Positions 39,656 to 49,768 of a DNA stretch of 64,000 nt are shown here, in pieces; position 1 is the stretch's first letter, and the number at the start of each line of letters is the position of its first letter. Where the stretch lies: assembly GCF_003003005.1 (NCBI RefSeq), contig NZ_PVTR01000003.1, positions 294,890 to 358,889 on the forward strand, written 5' to 3'. Below the pieces are notes generated by a model. It had not been told where the DNA came from. It searched no databases and worked only from the letters and a program-made list of their open reading frames with translations. The DNA comes from Mongoliibacter ruber (GTDB taxonomy: Bacteria > Bacteroidota > Bacteroidia > Cytophagales > Cyclobacteriaceae). The position numbers and the translations under genes were made by a program.

Positions 39656-42600
39656 TGTGCGCGTGCTAATCTCCCTTTTTTAGAAGTTAAGAATGTATAT
39701 ACTGCCGGAATCACAAACAAGGTCAGGATGGTGGCAAATGCAAGACCTCCGATTACTGCTACTCCCATTGGAACCCTACTTTCTGCCCCTGCTCCAAGAG
39801 CCAAAGCAATAGGTAAAATACCCAGAATGGTGGATAAACTTGTCATCAAAATAGGCCTAAACCTTGCTGCAGCTGCTCCAATAATGGCTTCATCAATAGT
39901 CAAGCCCTGGGCTTTTCTTTGATTGGCAAATTCGACTATCAGGATACCGTTTTTGGTTACCAAACCTATGAGCATGATAATACCAATTTGGGAGAAGATA
40001 TTGAGGGTAAAATCAAATATCCATAAAGAGAATAGGGCACCAAACAAAGCCAATGGTACTGTAAACATGATGGTTAATGGATCCAGGAAGCTTTCAAACT
40101 GTGCAGATAATACCAGATAAATTAAGATTAAAGCAAACATGAAAGCGAAAATCAAGGAATTGGAACTCTCTCTATATTCCTTGGATAGACCCGCCAAATC
40201 TGTACTGAAGGATTCATCCAAAACTTCTGCCGAAATCCTATCCATCTCATCCAATCCTGCTCCAATGGTATATCCCGGTGCCAAACTAGCGGAAACTGTA
40301 GCACTTACAAACCTATTGAAACGATAAAGCTGAGGTGGTGTACTTCTTTCTCTTATGGTTACCAAATTATCCAACTGGATCAATTCGCCATTTTCTGCTC
40401 TTACATAAAGCATCCTCAAATTAACAGGTTCGTTGCGGTCTTCCAATTGCATTTCACCTATAACTTCATATTGCTTACCATTCATGATAAAATACCCAAA
40501 GCGCTGACCTGAGTAAGATAATTGAAGCGCCCTGGCAATTTCCTGCACAGACACCCCTATATTTCTTGCCTTTTCTCTATCAATTTCCACCTCGATTTCA
40601 GGTTTGGTAAACTTGAGGTTGATATCGGCAAAACTGAACACCTCGCTATTATTAGCTTTTTCCATAAATGTAGGAATGGCTTCTTTTAGCTTTTCAATCG
40701 TAGGGGCTTGAAGAACGTACTGCACTGGAAGGCCCGCCCTCCTATCGCCTATTGAAGGTGGTTGGGTAGCAAATGCCCTTACAGAGGTATATTGAGTCAA
40801 CATCCCCTGAACCTGATTGAAAATTTCCTGTTGCGTTCGGTCTCTCTCAGCTCCATCCTTCAAGATTAGCCTCAAAAATCCTGAATTGGTACTTGCTGTA
40901 CCAAAACCAGGAGAAGTAACGGTAATGATACCTTCCCTTTCTGATTCTGGAATCTTTTCCATAAAATCCTGGGTCATCTCATCCAACACCCTATCCATGT
41001 AACTGAAAGTAGCACCTTCGGGACCAGTAAGGTTTACCCTCATTTCCCCCCTATCTTCTATAGGAGAAAGTTCGGTAGGGATGATATTGAAAAACTGATA
41101 TATCCCAAAACCCATCACTGCGATGATCACAAAAGCAACCCACCTGATTTTCATGAATCCATTGAGGAAGATATTGTATTTCTCATTCAACCAAACAAAA
41201 CCAGGTTCAGTGAAATTGTAAAAGGCATTCTGCTTTTCCCTTCTCTTGAGAAGCTTAGAGCTAAGCATTGGCGTCATGGTCAATGCCACGAAGGAGGAAA
41301 TGATTACAGCCCCTGCTACCACTATACCAAACTCCCTGAATAGTCGTCCTGTGGTACCTGTAAGGAAAATAACTGGCAAGAATACTGCTGCCAAGGCAAC
41401 TGTAGTTGCGATAACTGCAAAAAATATCTCCTCAGCACCTTTTTCAGCCGCTTTTTCAGGATTCTCTCCTTTTTCAATCCTTGCATAAATGTTTTCCAAA
41501 ACCACAATGGCATCATCCACCACTAGACCAATGGAAAGTACTATACCCAATAGCGTCAATACATTGATAGAAAAATCCATCACATACATGATGAAAAAGA
41601 CACCAATCAATGAGATAGGAATAGTCAAAACGGGTATAAAGGTAGTCCTCCAGTCCCTTAGGAATAGGAATATGATGGACACTACCAATAGAAATGCAAT
41701 CAGAATGGTCTCTTGTACTTCTGAAATGGAATTACGTATAAATTTGGTGGAGTCAAAACCTATTCCCAATTGTATGTCTTCTGGGATATCTTTTTTGATG
41801 GTCTCCAATCTTTTGTAAAATTCATCGACAATCTCAATGTTATTGGAACCTGGCAATGGCACCAATACGACACCTACCATGGGGATGCCGTCTCTTTTTA
41901 GTACTGTCCTTTCATTAAGTGCTGCCAACTCCGCTTTTCCAATATCCTGAAAGCGGACTATATTGTTTTGATCTTCTTTTATGATAAGGTCATTGAACTC
42001 CTGTGGGGTATTCAGCCTACTTTTAGTCCTTACAGAAAGTTCAATCGTCGATCCCTCTATTCTTCCCGATGGCAATTCCACATTTTCAGTCTGTACTTTG
42101 GTCAAGACATCTGTGGGAGTGATACCATAGGAGGCCATTTTCAGAGGATCTATCCTTAATCGAATGGCATACCGCTTTTCTCCCCAAATCTGTACAGTAC
42201 TGACACCGGGTATAGTCTGTAGTCTTTCTTTGAAAATATTGTTTCCGATATCAGACAATTCCAACAAACTCCTTCTATCACTCTGTACATTGAGGAAAAC
42301 AATAGGTTGTGAATCAGCATCTGCTTTTGATACTACGGGTGGTTCAGTATCTGGTGGAAGTCTCCTGACCGCTCCTGAGACTTTATCCCTAACGTCGTTG
42401 GCAGCTGCTTCTAAATCTGCCCCCACATCAAATTCTACCGTGATGTTACTGGTACCGTCATTACTCGTGGAAGTCAATGAGCGAATACCCGCAATACCAT
42501 TAATGGCTTCTTCAAGAGGTTCTGTGATCTGGGCCTCTATGACATCGGCATTGGCACCGACATAAGTCGTCCGGACATTGATGATTGGAGGATCCACACT

Positions 42601-42717
42601 TGGAAATTCCCTGACACCCAGTAGACTAATACCAATAGCGCCAAAGAGTAGAATTACCAGGGACATTACCATGGCCAAAACAGGCCTTCTGATACTTATA
42701 GTTGAAATTCCAGCCAT
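39652..42717 (-). CDS. RND efflux permease, HAE1/AcrB family
   Basis: A 1021-residue inner-membrane pump with 12 helices and two large periplasmic loops. Signature stretches are MSLVILLFGAIGI in helix 1, the proton-relay pair in LSIGLVVDDAIVVLENI (helix 4, DD), PIEDRGEM, and the second-half GLVTKNGILIVEFAN. HAE1 pumps expel hydrophobic drugs, dyes or detergents using the proton gradient. Gene order is adaptor, pump, outer-membrane duct, a complete tripartite set. The substrate cannot be read from sequence. Confidence 0.95.
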   Translation of the reverse strand: MAGISTISIRRPVLAMVMSLVILLFGAIGISLLGVREFPSVDPPIINVRTTYVGANADVIEAQITEPLEEAINGIAGIRSLTSTSNDGTSNITVEFDVGADLEAAANDVRDKVSGAVRRLPPDTEPPVVSKADADSQPIVFLNVQSDRRSLLELSDIGNNIFKERLQTIPGVSTVQIWGEKRYAIRLRIDPLKMASYGITPTDVLTKVQTENVELPSGRIEGSTIELSVRTKSRLNTPQEFNDLIIKEDQNNIVRFQDIGKAELAALNERTVLKRDGIPMVGVVLVPLPGSNNIEIVDEFYKRLETIKKDIPEDIQLGIGFDSTKFIRNSISEVQETILIAFLLVVSIIFLFLRDWRTTFIPVLTIPISLIGVFFIMYVMDFSINVLTLLGIVLSIGLVVDDAIVVLENIYARIEKGENPEKAAEKGAEEIFFAVIATTVALAAVFLPVIFLTGTTGRLFREFGIVVAGAVIISSFVALTMTPMLSSKLLKRREKQNAFYNFTEPGFVWLNEKYNIFLNGFMKIRWVAFVIIAVMGFGIYQFFNIIPTELSPIEDRGEMRVNLTGPEGATFSYMDRVLDEMTQDFMEKIPESEREGIITVTSPGFGTASTNSGFLRLILKDGAERDRTQQEIFNQVQGMLTQYTSVRAFATQPPSIGDRRAGLPVQYVLQAPTIEKLKEAIPTFMEKANNSEVFSFADINLKFTKPEIEVEIDREKARNIGVSVQEIARALQLSYSGQRFGYFIMNGKQYEVIGEMQLEDRNEPVNLRMLYVRAENGELIQLDNLVTIRERSTPPQLYRFNRFVSATVSASLAPGYTIGAGLDEMDRISAEVLDESFSTDLAGLSKEYRESSNSLIFAFMFALILIYLVLSAQFESFLDPLTIMFTVPLALFGALFSLWIFDFTLNIFSQIGIIMLIGLVTKNGILIVEFANQRKAQGLTIDEAIIGAAAARFRPILMTSLSTILGILPIALALGAGAESRVPMGVAVIGGLAFATILTLFVIPAVYTFLTSKKGRLARAQ

Positions 42718-42719
42718 AA

Positions 42720-43811
42720 TCAGTTGATTTTATTATAATTGACAGTCATTCCTGTCCTTACCTGCAACACACCGGTAGTCAATACCAGGTCACCTTCTCT
42801 CAACCCATCGACAATTTGCACGTCCCTTTCAGTACGTATGCCTATAGATACCTGTTTTTCCTCTATTACACCTTCTTGATTGGCTACATACACTTTATAA
42901 CCACTTAATTCTGGAATGACAGCCTCTGCAGGAACCAGGAATGCATCTTCTTCCACACCTAGGATAAATTTTATGCGCACAAACATTCCAGGAAGAAATT
43001 TCCTTTCCCTATTTGGACTAGTGGCCCTAAGTCTCAGGGTCCTAGTACCGGCATCAATGGTAGGTTCGAAGGCATACACTGTGCCTTCTACTTCTTGGCC
43101 ACCTGCTTCACTGCTGAAAAATATTTTAGATCCCAATTCTACCATACCTGCGTATCTCTCGGGGATAGAAAATTCAATTTTGATCGGATCAATATTGACT
43201 ATACTTGCTATTACATCAGTAGATCCTATGACACTTCCTTCAGAAATCTGTCTTAATCCCAAGATCCCATCAAAAGGGGCACGTACTACAGTTTTTGTCA
43301 ATTGAGCCTCTATCAAGCGCATATCAGAAAGGTTTGTATTGAACTGATTGAGGACAATATCATATTCTTCCTGTGAAATCGCTTCTTTCTCCAACAATTG
43401 CTTTTGTCTGTTTTCCTGACTTTCAAATAGCTTTTTGGTATATTCCAGTCTTTCATATTGGGCACGGAGTTCATCATCGTTGAGATATATGAGCGGCGTC
43501 CCTTTTTTGACAAACTCCCCTTCTCTAAAAGCAACTTTGGTTACCAGTCCGGATATTTCAGGACGAAGGTTTACAGTTTCATTTGGAAGTACAGTACCGG
43601 TTACACTTAAGTTATTTTCAAGTCTTTCGGGCCGAAGTTCTACGACATTCACGGGAAGCGGTTGGTTGCCACCTTGGCCTCCACCACCAGGTGATGCTGA
43701 TGGACCCGATGAGGTGATTCCAAAAATCTGGTCCTTACGAGGATAGATAAAAATAATAGCAATCACTGCAATGATGATGACTGAAAGAATTATTTTGGTT
43801 TGATTTTTCAT
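42720..43811 (-). CDS. Periplasmic adaptor (membrane-fusion protein) of the RND pump
   Basis: A 363-residue protein with one N-terminal membrane anchor (IILSVIIIAVIAIIFIY), a glycine-rich linker, a lipoyl/barrel-sandwich domain split by a short coiled coil (LRPEISGLVTKVAFREGEFVKKGTPLIYL; TVVRAPFDGILGLRQISEGSV), and beta-barrel and membrane-proximal domains. It bridges pump and TolC-like duct. It lies 2 nt before the pump gene. Confidence 0.93.
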   Translation of the reverse strand: MKNQTKIILSVIIIAVIAIIFIYPRKDQIFGITSSGPSASPGGGGQGGNQPLPVNVVELRPERLENNLSVTGTVLPNETVNLRPEISGLVTKVAFREGEFVKKGTPLIYLNDDELRAQYERLEYTKKLFESQENRQKQLLEKEAISQEEYDIVLNQFNTNLSDMRLIEAQLTKTVVRAPFDGILGLRQISEGSVIGSTDVIASIVNIDPIKIEFSIPERYAGMVELGSKIFFSSEAGGQEVEGTVYAFEPTIDAGTRTLRLRATSPNRERKFLPGMFVRIKFILGVEEDAFLVPAEAVIPELSGYKVYVANQEGVIEEKQVSIGIRTERDVQIVDGLREGDLVLTTGVLQVRTGMTVNYNKIN

Positions 43812-43831
43812 CTAGGGTAAAACAAAGAATT

Positions 43832-44647
43832 TTAATGCGTTTGAGTTTGATTTTTGAGAAAACTTAATGAAAGCTGATTGAATACCTCGGGTTGTTCTAC
43901 GTTTACAACATGACCACAGTCTTTGACAATTTTGAGAAAGGAAAGTTTATGCTCATTCACAATCTTTTTGACTGGCTCCAAAAACATAATGTCCTCTTCT
44001 CCCATCACGTAAAGCGTAGGAATAGGCAAATCCTTTTCCTTAAAATACCTGAGTAAAGGATTCACATCTTTAGTCAGTTTAAACCATTTGATGAATTCTT
44101 TTTGACAAAGTCGCTTGGCTTCTCTGATGAAAAGATTTCTGGATTCCGAATGATGTCTACGTGGCATGATAATCCAGGCAAAAAGACTATACAACCACAT
44201 ATACGGCACTACACTTTTAAAGGCATTACCAAGGATTACAAGTAGCCTTGAGGTAAAATTCAACCTGGTAATCGCCCCTGCCATTACCATGGATTTGACT
44301 CTATGAGGTTCCATCTCTGCCAGTTGGCGGATAAGAATAGTTCCCAGAGAGACTCCGAGGAAGTGGGCCGGAGGAATCTGAAGATGATCCAAAACTTCAA
44401 TGATATCTTTGGTGACTACAGGAAAGGTGTACTCATCCTTCCATATATTCTTGATGGACTGGGCAGACTTGCCATGACCTCTCAAGTCGATAAGAAGCAA
44501 ATTGAAATCTTCCCTAAATTCCCTGATCTGCTTGTACCAAATTGAGGATGATCCACCAGCTCCATGTATAAATACTACCCAGTCTTCACTAGAAGAATGT
44601 TTGTATGTCTTATAATACAACATGCCTTTTTTGTTTGTGCTGAGCAT
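43832..44647 (-). CDS. Alpha/beta-hydrolase heading the efflux operon
   Basis: A 271-residue hydrolase with FIHGAGGSSSIWYKQI, LLIDLRGHGKS, the nucleophile elbow GVSLGT, an acidic residue in VMGEEDIMFLEP and the His in KDCGHVVNVEQPEVF. It has no leader. It begins the efflux transcription unit, 20 nt before the adaptor gene, so co-expression is likely. Whether it detoxifies the pump substrate is speculation. Confidence 0.87.
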   Translation of the reverse strand: MLSTNKKGMLYYKTYKHSSSEDWVVFIHGAGGSSSIWYKQIREFREDFNLLLIDLRGHGKSAQSIKNIWKDEYTFPVVTKDIIEVLDHLQIPPAHFLGVSLGTILIRQLAEMEPHRVKSMVMAGAITRLNFTSRLLVILGNAFKSVVPYMWLYSLFAWIIMPRRHHSESRNLFIREAKRLCQKEFIKWFKLTKDVNPLLRYFKEKDLPIPTLYVMGEEDIMFLEPVKKIVNEHKLSFLKIVKDCGHVVNVEQPEVFNQLSLSFLKNQTQTH

Positions 44648-44920
44648 ATAACTTGATTATCTTGTAGATAGTTATTCAACCGAAAGCTAAACCCTTTCGT
44701 TCTTCATTGAAAAGAAATAAACATAGATGGCTGATGTTGATTTTTAGCGGTTAATTTAGAAGCATTCTAATCAAGACTGCAGTTCACTGATATGTACTTT
44801 TTACACAAAGAAATCACTTTATTTCTATTTAGACTGACAAATAGACAATTATCTGCATCGAAATGATCAATTCATTTCTAAAATCATGCCTTTTAAATAC
44901 AAATTCAAATATTTGCCTAA

Positions 44921-45343
44921 CTACTTAGCAAAAATTTGAGTGGCATCCTGAAAAGACTTAAACTCCAAGGCATTGCCCGCCGGATCTAAAAAAAACATGG
45001 TAGCCTGTTCTCCGACTTCTCCTTTGAAGCGGATATAAGGTTCAATTATGAATTCAATTCCATGAGCTTTGAGCTTATCAGCCAAAGCATGCCACTCTTC
45101 CCAAGGTAAAATCGCTCCAAAATGTCTTACGGGCACATGTTTACCATCCACTTCATTAGCTTTGGCTAATTGCAGCTCTTCAGGCTTGACATGGGCTGAT
45201 AATTGATGACCAAAAAAATTAAAGTCAATCCATTTTTCAGTAGATCTTCCGATTTCACAACCCAACAGTTCTCCGTAAAAGGCCCTGGTTTCCTCAATGT
45301 CTCTAATAGGGAATGCTAAGTGAAAAGGTTTAAATTGGCTCAT
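44921..45343 (-). CDS. VOC-family (glyoxalase/dioxygenase-fold) protein
   Basis: From ATG 45343 the product is 140 residues ([29 protein letters not shown]); an upstream in-frame start at 45373 would add ten unlikely residues. It has the two beta-alpha-beta-beta-beta units of the VOC fold, with metal-ligand candidates in [21 protein letters not shown] and GNALEFKSF (Glu). Family members include glyoxalases, dioxygenases and resistance proteins; its reaction is unknown. It is divergent from the patatin gene. Confidence 0.85.
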   Translation of the reverse strand: MSQFKPFHLAFPIRDIEETRAFYGELLGCEIGRSTEKWIDFNFFGHQLSAHVKPEELQLAKANEVDGKHVPVRHFGAILPWEEWHALADKLKAHGIEFIIEPYIRFKGEVGEQATMFFLDPAGNALEFKSFQDATQIFAK

Positions 45344-45406
45344 AATGTCTATTTTTGGATTGCAAAATTGCAACCTATTTTCTGATATTTAAAACTTAAT
45401 TGATCA

Positions 45407-46303
45407 ATGGCTAAGAAAACTGTTTCATTGGTGCTTTCCAGCGGGGGTGCAAGGGGTATGGCCCATATTGGTGCCATTGAGGCTTTGGAAGAAGCCGGCT
45501 ATGAAATTGTGTCTATAGCTGGATGTTCTGCGGGGGCTCTTGTCGGTGGTATTTATGCAACTGGCAAACTGGAAATATTCAAGCACTGGATCTGTAATTT
45601 GGATAAAATAGATGTCTTTTCCCTGATGGATTTCACTATTTCACGGAAGGGTTTTATCAAAGGGGAAAAGGTTTTTGCTGCACTGAAAAACCTTATAGCT
45701 GACTGTGACATTGAACAGTTGAGTATTCCTTTTTCTTGTAACGCTGTACAGATTCCAAATGGTGAAGAAAAAATATTTACTTCCGGGAGTCTTTATGAAG
45801 CTATAAGGGCATCAGCTTCCATCCCAACAGTGTTTACCCCCGCCAAAATCGGTGAAAATGAGTTCCTCGATGGTGGTATTATCAATCCTATCCCTTTCAA
45901 CCTGATCAGTCCCACAGTCCGAGGAGAATACTTAGTGGCAGTAGACCTCAATGGTCCCAAATCCGCCTTTATAGCAGCTCCTGTCAAAGCCAAAAAAGAG
46001 AGCTCTTTAAAATTGCCAATATGGATGTCAGACTATCAAAAGAAATTCTCGAACTATTTTTACTCTGAAGAAAAAGAAGAGAAACCAAAAGGACTCAGCT
46101 CAGTAGAAATCCTCAATTTTTCCTTGGACCTGATTCAGGACAAACTATCGGGAATGGTCATCATGCAACAGGATGTGGACATATTGGTTGAAATCTCGAG
46201 GGAACAAGCCGGCACTTTGGAGTTTCATAGGGCGGCAGAGCTCATAGAGATAGGAAAAAAGAAAATGAAAAAGGCAATCAAAAAAGCAGAAAGTGGACAT
46301 TAA
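45407..46303 (+). CDS. Patatin-like phospholipase
   Basis: A 298-residue protein with the patatin site intact: GGARG oxyanion loop (13-17), GCSAG nucleophile elbow with Ser41, and the dyad Asp155 in DGG. No leader is present, so it acts in the cytoplasm on membrane lipids, as RssA/YchK-type proteins do. The C-terminal tail is Lys-rich (KKKMKKAIKKAESGH). Its end overlaps the methyltransferase gene by 11 nt. Confidence 0.9.
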   Translation: MAKKTVSLVLSSGGARGMAHIGAIEALEEAGYEIVSIAGCSAGALVGGIYATGKLEIFKHWICNLDKIDVFSLMDFTISRKGFIKGEKVFAALKNLIADCDIEQLSIPFSCNAVQIPNGEEKIFTSGSLYEAIRASASIPTVFTPAKIGENEFLDGGIINPIPFNLISPTVRGEYLVAVDLNGPKSAFIAAPVKAKKESSLKLPIWMSDYQKKFSNYFYSEEKEEKPKGLSSVEILNFSLDLIQDKLSGMVIMQQDVDILVEISREQAGTLEFHRAAELIEIGKKKMKKAIKKAESGH

Positions 46304-46913
46304 AGCACTCAATAATTTACTTGGAAATATTGACATCTACCTTTTAGATCAAATCCTTAAAGGCAGATTTACCAAAGAAATGAAGATATTGGACGCAGGA
46401 TGTGGAGAAGGTAGAAACTGCATTTATTTTTTGCAGGAAGGCTATCAGATTTTTGGGGTGGATGCAGATCCTATTGCTATCCAAATGGCGCGCACTTATG
46501 CACGTACAATCCAAAAAGATTATGATACCCATAGGTTTCAGCGTGCAATGGTACAGGATATGCCCTTTCATCAGGGAGCTTTTGATGCTGTGATTTCTTC
46601 AGCTGTTACGCATTTCGCAAAGAGTGAAGCGGACTTTTTCAAGATGATTTCAGAAATGCTCCGGGTCCTTCGTCCTGGCGGTATTTTATTTTTGAGGACC
46701 TGCACAGACAGAGACAATATATTGTCCAATGCACCCCATTTGGGTGATGGTGTCTACCTTTTGCCCGATGATTCAGAACGATTTGTACTCACGTCTAAGA
46801 TAGAAAGGGCACTATTAGAAAACTTTAACTTAACCTATCTCGAATCTCCCAAAAGTGTCACTGTGCATGGTTTGAGGTCAATGGGAGTGTTTCTTTTTGA
46901 AAAAAAGAGTTGA
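46293..46913 (+). CDS. Class I SAM-dependent methyltransferase
   Basis: The frame opens at a GTG (46293) that overlaps the patatin stop; the next in-frame ATG would cut into motif I, so the GTG is preferred. The 206 residues contain motif I (ILDAGCGEGRNCIYFLQEGY), the acidic VDADPIA, AVISSAVTHFAK and LRVLRPGGILFLR. This is a Rossmann-type small-molecule methyltransferase of unknown substrate. Coupling to the patatin gene suggests a shared, perhaps lipid-related, role (inference). Confidence 0.85.
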   Translation: MDIKALNNLLGNIDIYLLDQILKGRFTKEMKILDAGCGEGRNCIYFLQEGYQIFGVDADPIAIQMARTYARTIQKDYDTHRFQRAMVQDMPFHQGAFDAVISSAVTHFAKSEADFFKMISEMLRVLRPGGILFLRTCTDRDNILSNAPHLGDGVYLLPDDSERFVLTSKIERALLENFNLTYLESPKSVTVHGLRSMGVFLFEKKS

Positions 46914-46917
46914 ATAG

Positions 46918-48387
46918 TTAGTCGATCATTTCAGTCATAATTTTGGCCGAGAGTAGGCAAAGCGGAATACCACCACCTGGATGAACACTCCCTCCACAGA
47001 AATATAGGTTTTGGATTTCAGAACTGAAATTTGCGTGCCTCAGAAAAGCTGCGTACTTATTATTCGAGCTGTTCCCATACAAAGAACCTTGAGCACTGGA
47101 AGTTTTGGATTCAATGGTTCTCGGCTCAAGAATCTCTTCCACCTCAATAAAAGGTTCAATATCGGTATTCAAAGTTCTATTGATTTTGGCAATGATCTTT
47201 TCTCTCGCCTCCGCTATCATTTTATCCCAGTCCTGCCCCTGATTATTGGGTACATTGATCATGGTAAACCAGTTCATACAACCCTCGGGAGCGTCATCTT
47301 TTTTGTAAACTGATGTAATGTTGATGTAGACAGTAGGGTCATCATAAATGGTCCCCAATTTGAAAATATGCTCAAACTCCCTCTTATAATCATTGGAGAA
47401 GAGAATATTGTGCAAATCCAGTTCTTTAAATTCCTTTTTGATTCCCCAGTAAAAAATCAAAGCAGAGCTGGATTTTGGTTGGTTGAGAAGTTTTTTAGGC
47501 TGTTTTTCTTTCTTCAAAATAGTCTTATAGGCATTGACCATATCCATATTGTTGATAATTACATCAGCAAAATATTCTTCCTCGCATACCCTTACACCTA
47601 TCGCTTTGCCTGAATCAACAAGGATTTCATTCACTTTGGACTCGAAATGAAACTCGACACCTTGCCTTTTGGCTAATTTAAACAAGGAAAGGGTAATATC
47701 ATGCATTCCTTTTTTCGGGAAAAAGGCACCGATATTGAATTCAAGGTGGGGTATTATATTCAAGGTAGCGGGAGTCTGATAAGGGTCAGAACCATTATAA
47801 GTCGCATAGCGATTAAAAAGCTGGACCAGTTTAGGGTGTTGGAACAAACTGGAATTGGCAGCATTCATGGTCTTAAAGATACCAAGTTTACCCATTTTCA
47901 AGTATGAGCGTAAGGCTTCAGGGTTAGTCCATGTACTCCATTTGTGCAGAGAGCGATGCATAAATAAGGGCGAAAGGTGCTTATAAATGTAATCCGAATG
48001 CTCAAGAGCTCTTTTCACATGAATAGCCGGTTCACCCAGTTTGGTCTCGACCTCTTCTGCAAAAAGATGAATATCCGAGAATGCCTTCAGATTTTTCCCA
48101 TCTTCCCAGAAGTAATGGCAAGCCACAGGCAACTTGAGGTATTCAAAGTGGTCTTTTGAATTTTCACCACATAGCGTAAAAAGTTGATCAATCTCTTCGG
48201 GTAGCGTAAACAAGGAAGGACCAGCATCAAATCTATATCCCCCAAGGTTAAATTCGGAAAGTTTACCTCCTGGATAAGCATTCGCCTCAAAAACAACTAC
48301 TTGATGACCTTTAACTGAAAGTCTGATAGCAGCTGCAATACCTGCAATACCTGAACCGATGACGATTGCTTTTCTTTTCATAGACAA
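46918..48387 (-). CDS. CrtI/CrtD-family carotenoid desaturase
   Basis: A 489-residue FAD enzyme with the dinucleotide site VIGSGIAGIAAAIRLSVKGH, FEANAYPGGKL, YRFDAGPSLFTLP and the C-terminal substrate/FAD motif YFCGGSVHPGGGIPLCLLSAKI. The family inserts double bonds into carotenoids. The SVHPGGGIP end and the absence of crtB beside it favour a 1-hydroxycarotenoid 3,4-desaturase (CrtD) over phytoene desaturase, but this is a judgement from memory of the motif. It implies a pigmented organism. Confidence 0.88.
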   Translation of the reverse strand: MSMKRKAIVIGSGIAGIAAAIRLSVKGHQVVVFEANAYPGGKLSEFNLGGYRFDAGPSLFTLPEEIDQLFTLCGENSKDHFEYLKLPVACHYFWEDGKNLKAFSDIHLFAEEVETKLGEPAIHVKRALEHSDYIYKHLSPLFMHRSLHKWSTWTNPEALRSYLKMGKLGIFKTMNAANSSLFQHPKLVQLFNRYATYNGSDPYQTPATLNIIPHLEFNIGAFFPKKGMHDITLSLFKLAKRQGVEFHFESKVNEILVDSGKAIGVRVCEEEYFADVIINNMDMVNAYKTILKKEKQPKKLLNQPKSSSALIFYWGIKKEFKELDLHNILFSNDYKREFEHIFKLGTIYDDPTVYINITSVYKKDDAPEGCMNWFTMINVPNNQGQDWDKMIAEAREKIIAKINRTLNTDIEPFIEVEEILEPRTIESKTSSAQGSLYGNSSNNKYAAFLRHANFSSEIQNLYFCGGSVHPGGGIPLCLLSAKIMTEMID

Positions 48388-48733
48388 ATATAACCCAAGC
48401 CTAAAAAAAGGGTTCGTTTTTTTTCGAGATATGTCTTGACAACAGGCATTTGAAAGAGAAATTTCAACTTGCTTTGAAAAAAACTTAAAAAAATCTCAAA
48501 AAAAATTGAAAGGGCAAATTTTATTATTTTGATTTACAATTTTTCGATAAAAAGATTGGCCTGTTTACTAAATCATATTTTTAAATGATAAAAGACTATA
48601 AACTTTTACCATGACTAAAAATGTTTTTGTTTCACTTTAAATGCATTTGGTATACATTTTTTTGTTTTTAAATCTTTTTATTTACTTTTCAGTACGTTTT
48701 ATTTATAACCTTATTCTTTTTAGTCAACCACTT
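48388..48733. other. AT-rich divergent intergenic region, no gene seen
   Basis: About 345 bases between the divergent desaturase and lipoprotein genes. It is very AT-rich with runs of A and T and no convincing hairpin or consensus -7 box. It presumably holds both promoters. Confidence 0.5.
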
Positions 48734-49663
48734 ATGAAAAATTTATTGATAACCCGATTCCAAAACGCTTTGGCCGTTTTGATGACCGTTGCAGTTCTGT
48801 TTTCCTGCAATCAGGTAGAAACATTTGAAATTGATGATCTCAACCTCAATCAAGAGGTTCTCGACAGAGATGGTGTCACTTTGACTGCGTTGAATCCAAA
48901 CTTTATGGATTTTTTAAATGTGTATCAAGTCGATGCATGTGAGAATTTCTGTATTATCCCTGATGATCCTACAACATATCATGTATTATCAGGTAGAGAG
49001 ACATACAATCCTCAGATTTATGTAGATTATTCTGTATATCATGATGATGAGAAGATCTATTACAACTTTACGATCGGAGCAAGCAATAGCTCGAGTCCGA
49101 CAATCGCCTCTGTGAACGGTGTACCTGTAGGTGAAACTAGTTATTCAATTGAATTTGATCTTCCTGAAGATTGGGAAGGATGTGATTTGGTTGAAAGGTC
49201 TTTTACAGTAGTCAGAGCAGGTGGAGGTGGAGGAGCCACAGGTCTTACTATAGAGACAGCATATAGGTTAATCCCAATATGTGTAGAAGAGCCAGATGAC
49301 CTTTGTCCTGAGGATTTCTCTTATGAAAGATCTGGGGATGATAACAATACAATATTATTCAAATTTACGCCTAAGGCGTCTCTTGATTTTGCAGAAATTC
49401 AAATCACCACCCCACAAATTGCTGATTGGGAGTCACTTGACGGCAAAAACTATGAAGAATTTGGAGCAGGAGCTAATGGCGGGCTAAGATGGATAGGTGA
49501 TTTGGTTTGTGGTGAAGAAATCACTTTCGAATTGAGGTTCACACCAGAAGCTTGTGGCCAAGGAAATCCAAATGTAAACTTGGTATCAACTTTCAATGTT
49601 AAAGATCTAGGTGGCAACAAACTAACCGGCCAACCAATAAGATCTGAATGCATAAGCGGATAA
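48734..49663 (+). CDS. Lipoprotein of unknown function
   Basis: From ATG 48734 the product is 309 residues with a lipoprotein leader (LAVLMTVAVLFSC); an in-frame ATG at 48641 would add a second hydrophobic segment and is rejected. The mature part is acidic and rich in Cys, Gly and beta-strand-like segments (VDACENFCIIPDD; GEEITFELRFTPEACG). It may be a surface-exposed, disulfide-stabilised domain. I recognise no family. It stands alone between two terminator hairpins and a divergent region. Confidence 0.75.
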   Translation: MKNLLITRFQNALAVLMTVAVLFSCNQVETFEIDDLNLNQEVLDRDGVTLTALNPNFMDFLNVYQVDACENFCIIPDDPTTYHVLSGRETYNPQIYVDYSVYHDDEKIYYNFTIGASNSSSPTIASVNGVPVGETSYSIEFDLPEDWEGCDLVERSFTVVRAGGGGGATGLTIETAYRLIPICVEEPDDLCPEDFSYERSGDDNNTILFKFTPKASLDFAEIQITTPQIADWESLDGKNYEEFGAGANGGLRWIGDLVCGEEITFELRFTPEACGQGNPNVNLVSTFNVKDLGGNKLTGQPIRSECISG

Positions 49664-49680
49664 ATTAATAATTTCAAAAC

Positions 49681-49708
49681 CCATCAGGTAGTACCTGATG
49701 GATTTTGA
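49681..49708 (+). terminator. Hairpin terminator after the lipoprotein gene
   Basis: CCATCAGG and CCTGATGG form a perfect 8-bp stem with a TAGTA loop, followed by ATTTTG. The T tract is short. Confidence 0.65.
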
Positions 49709-49728
49709 ATCAATTACAAGCATAGTAT

Positions 49729-49768
49729 AAAAGCCCTTATAAACCCTTCTTGGTTTGACAGGGCTTTT
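49729..49768. terminator. Long interrupted hairpin, probable terminator
   Basis: AAAAGCCCT pairs with AGGGCTTTT and an inner AAACC pairs with GGTTT around CTTCTT. It lies between the convergent lipoprotein and glyS genes and could serve either strand. Confidence 0.6.
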
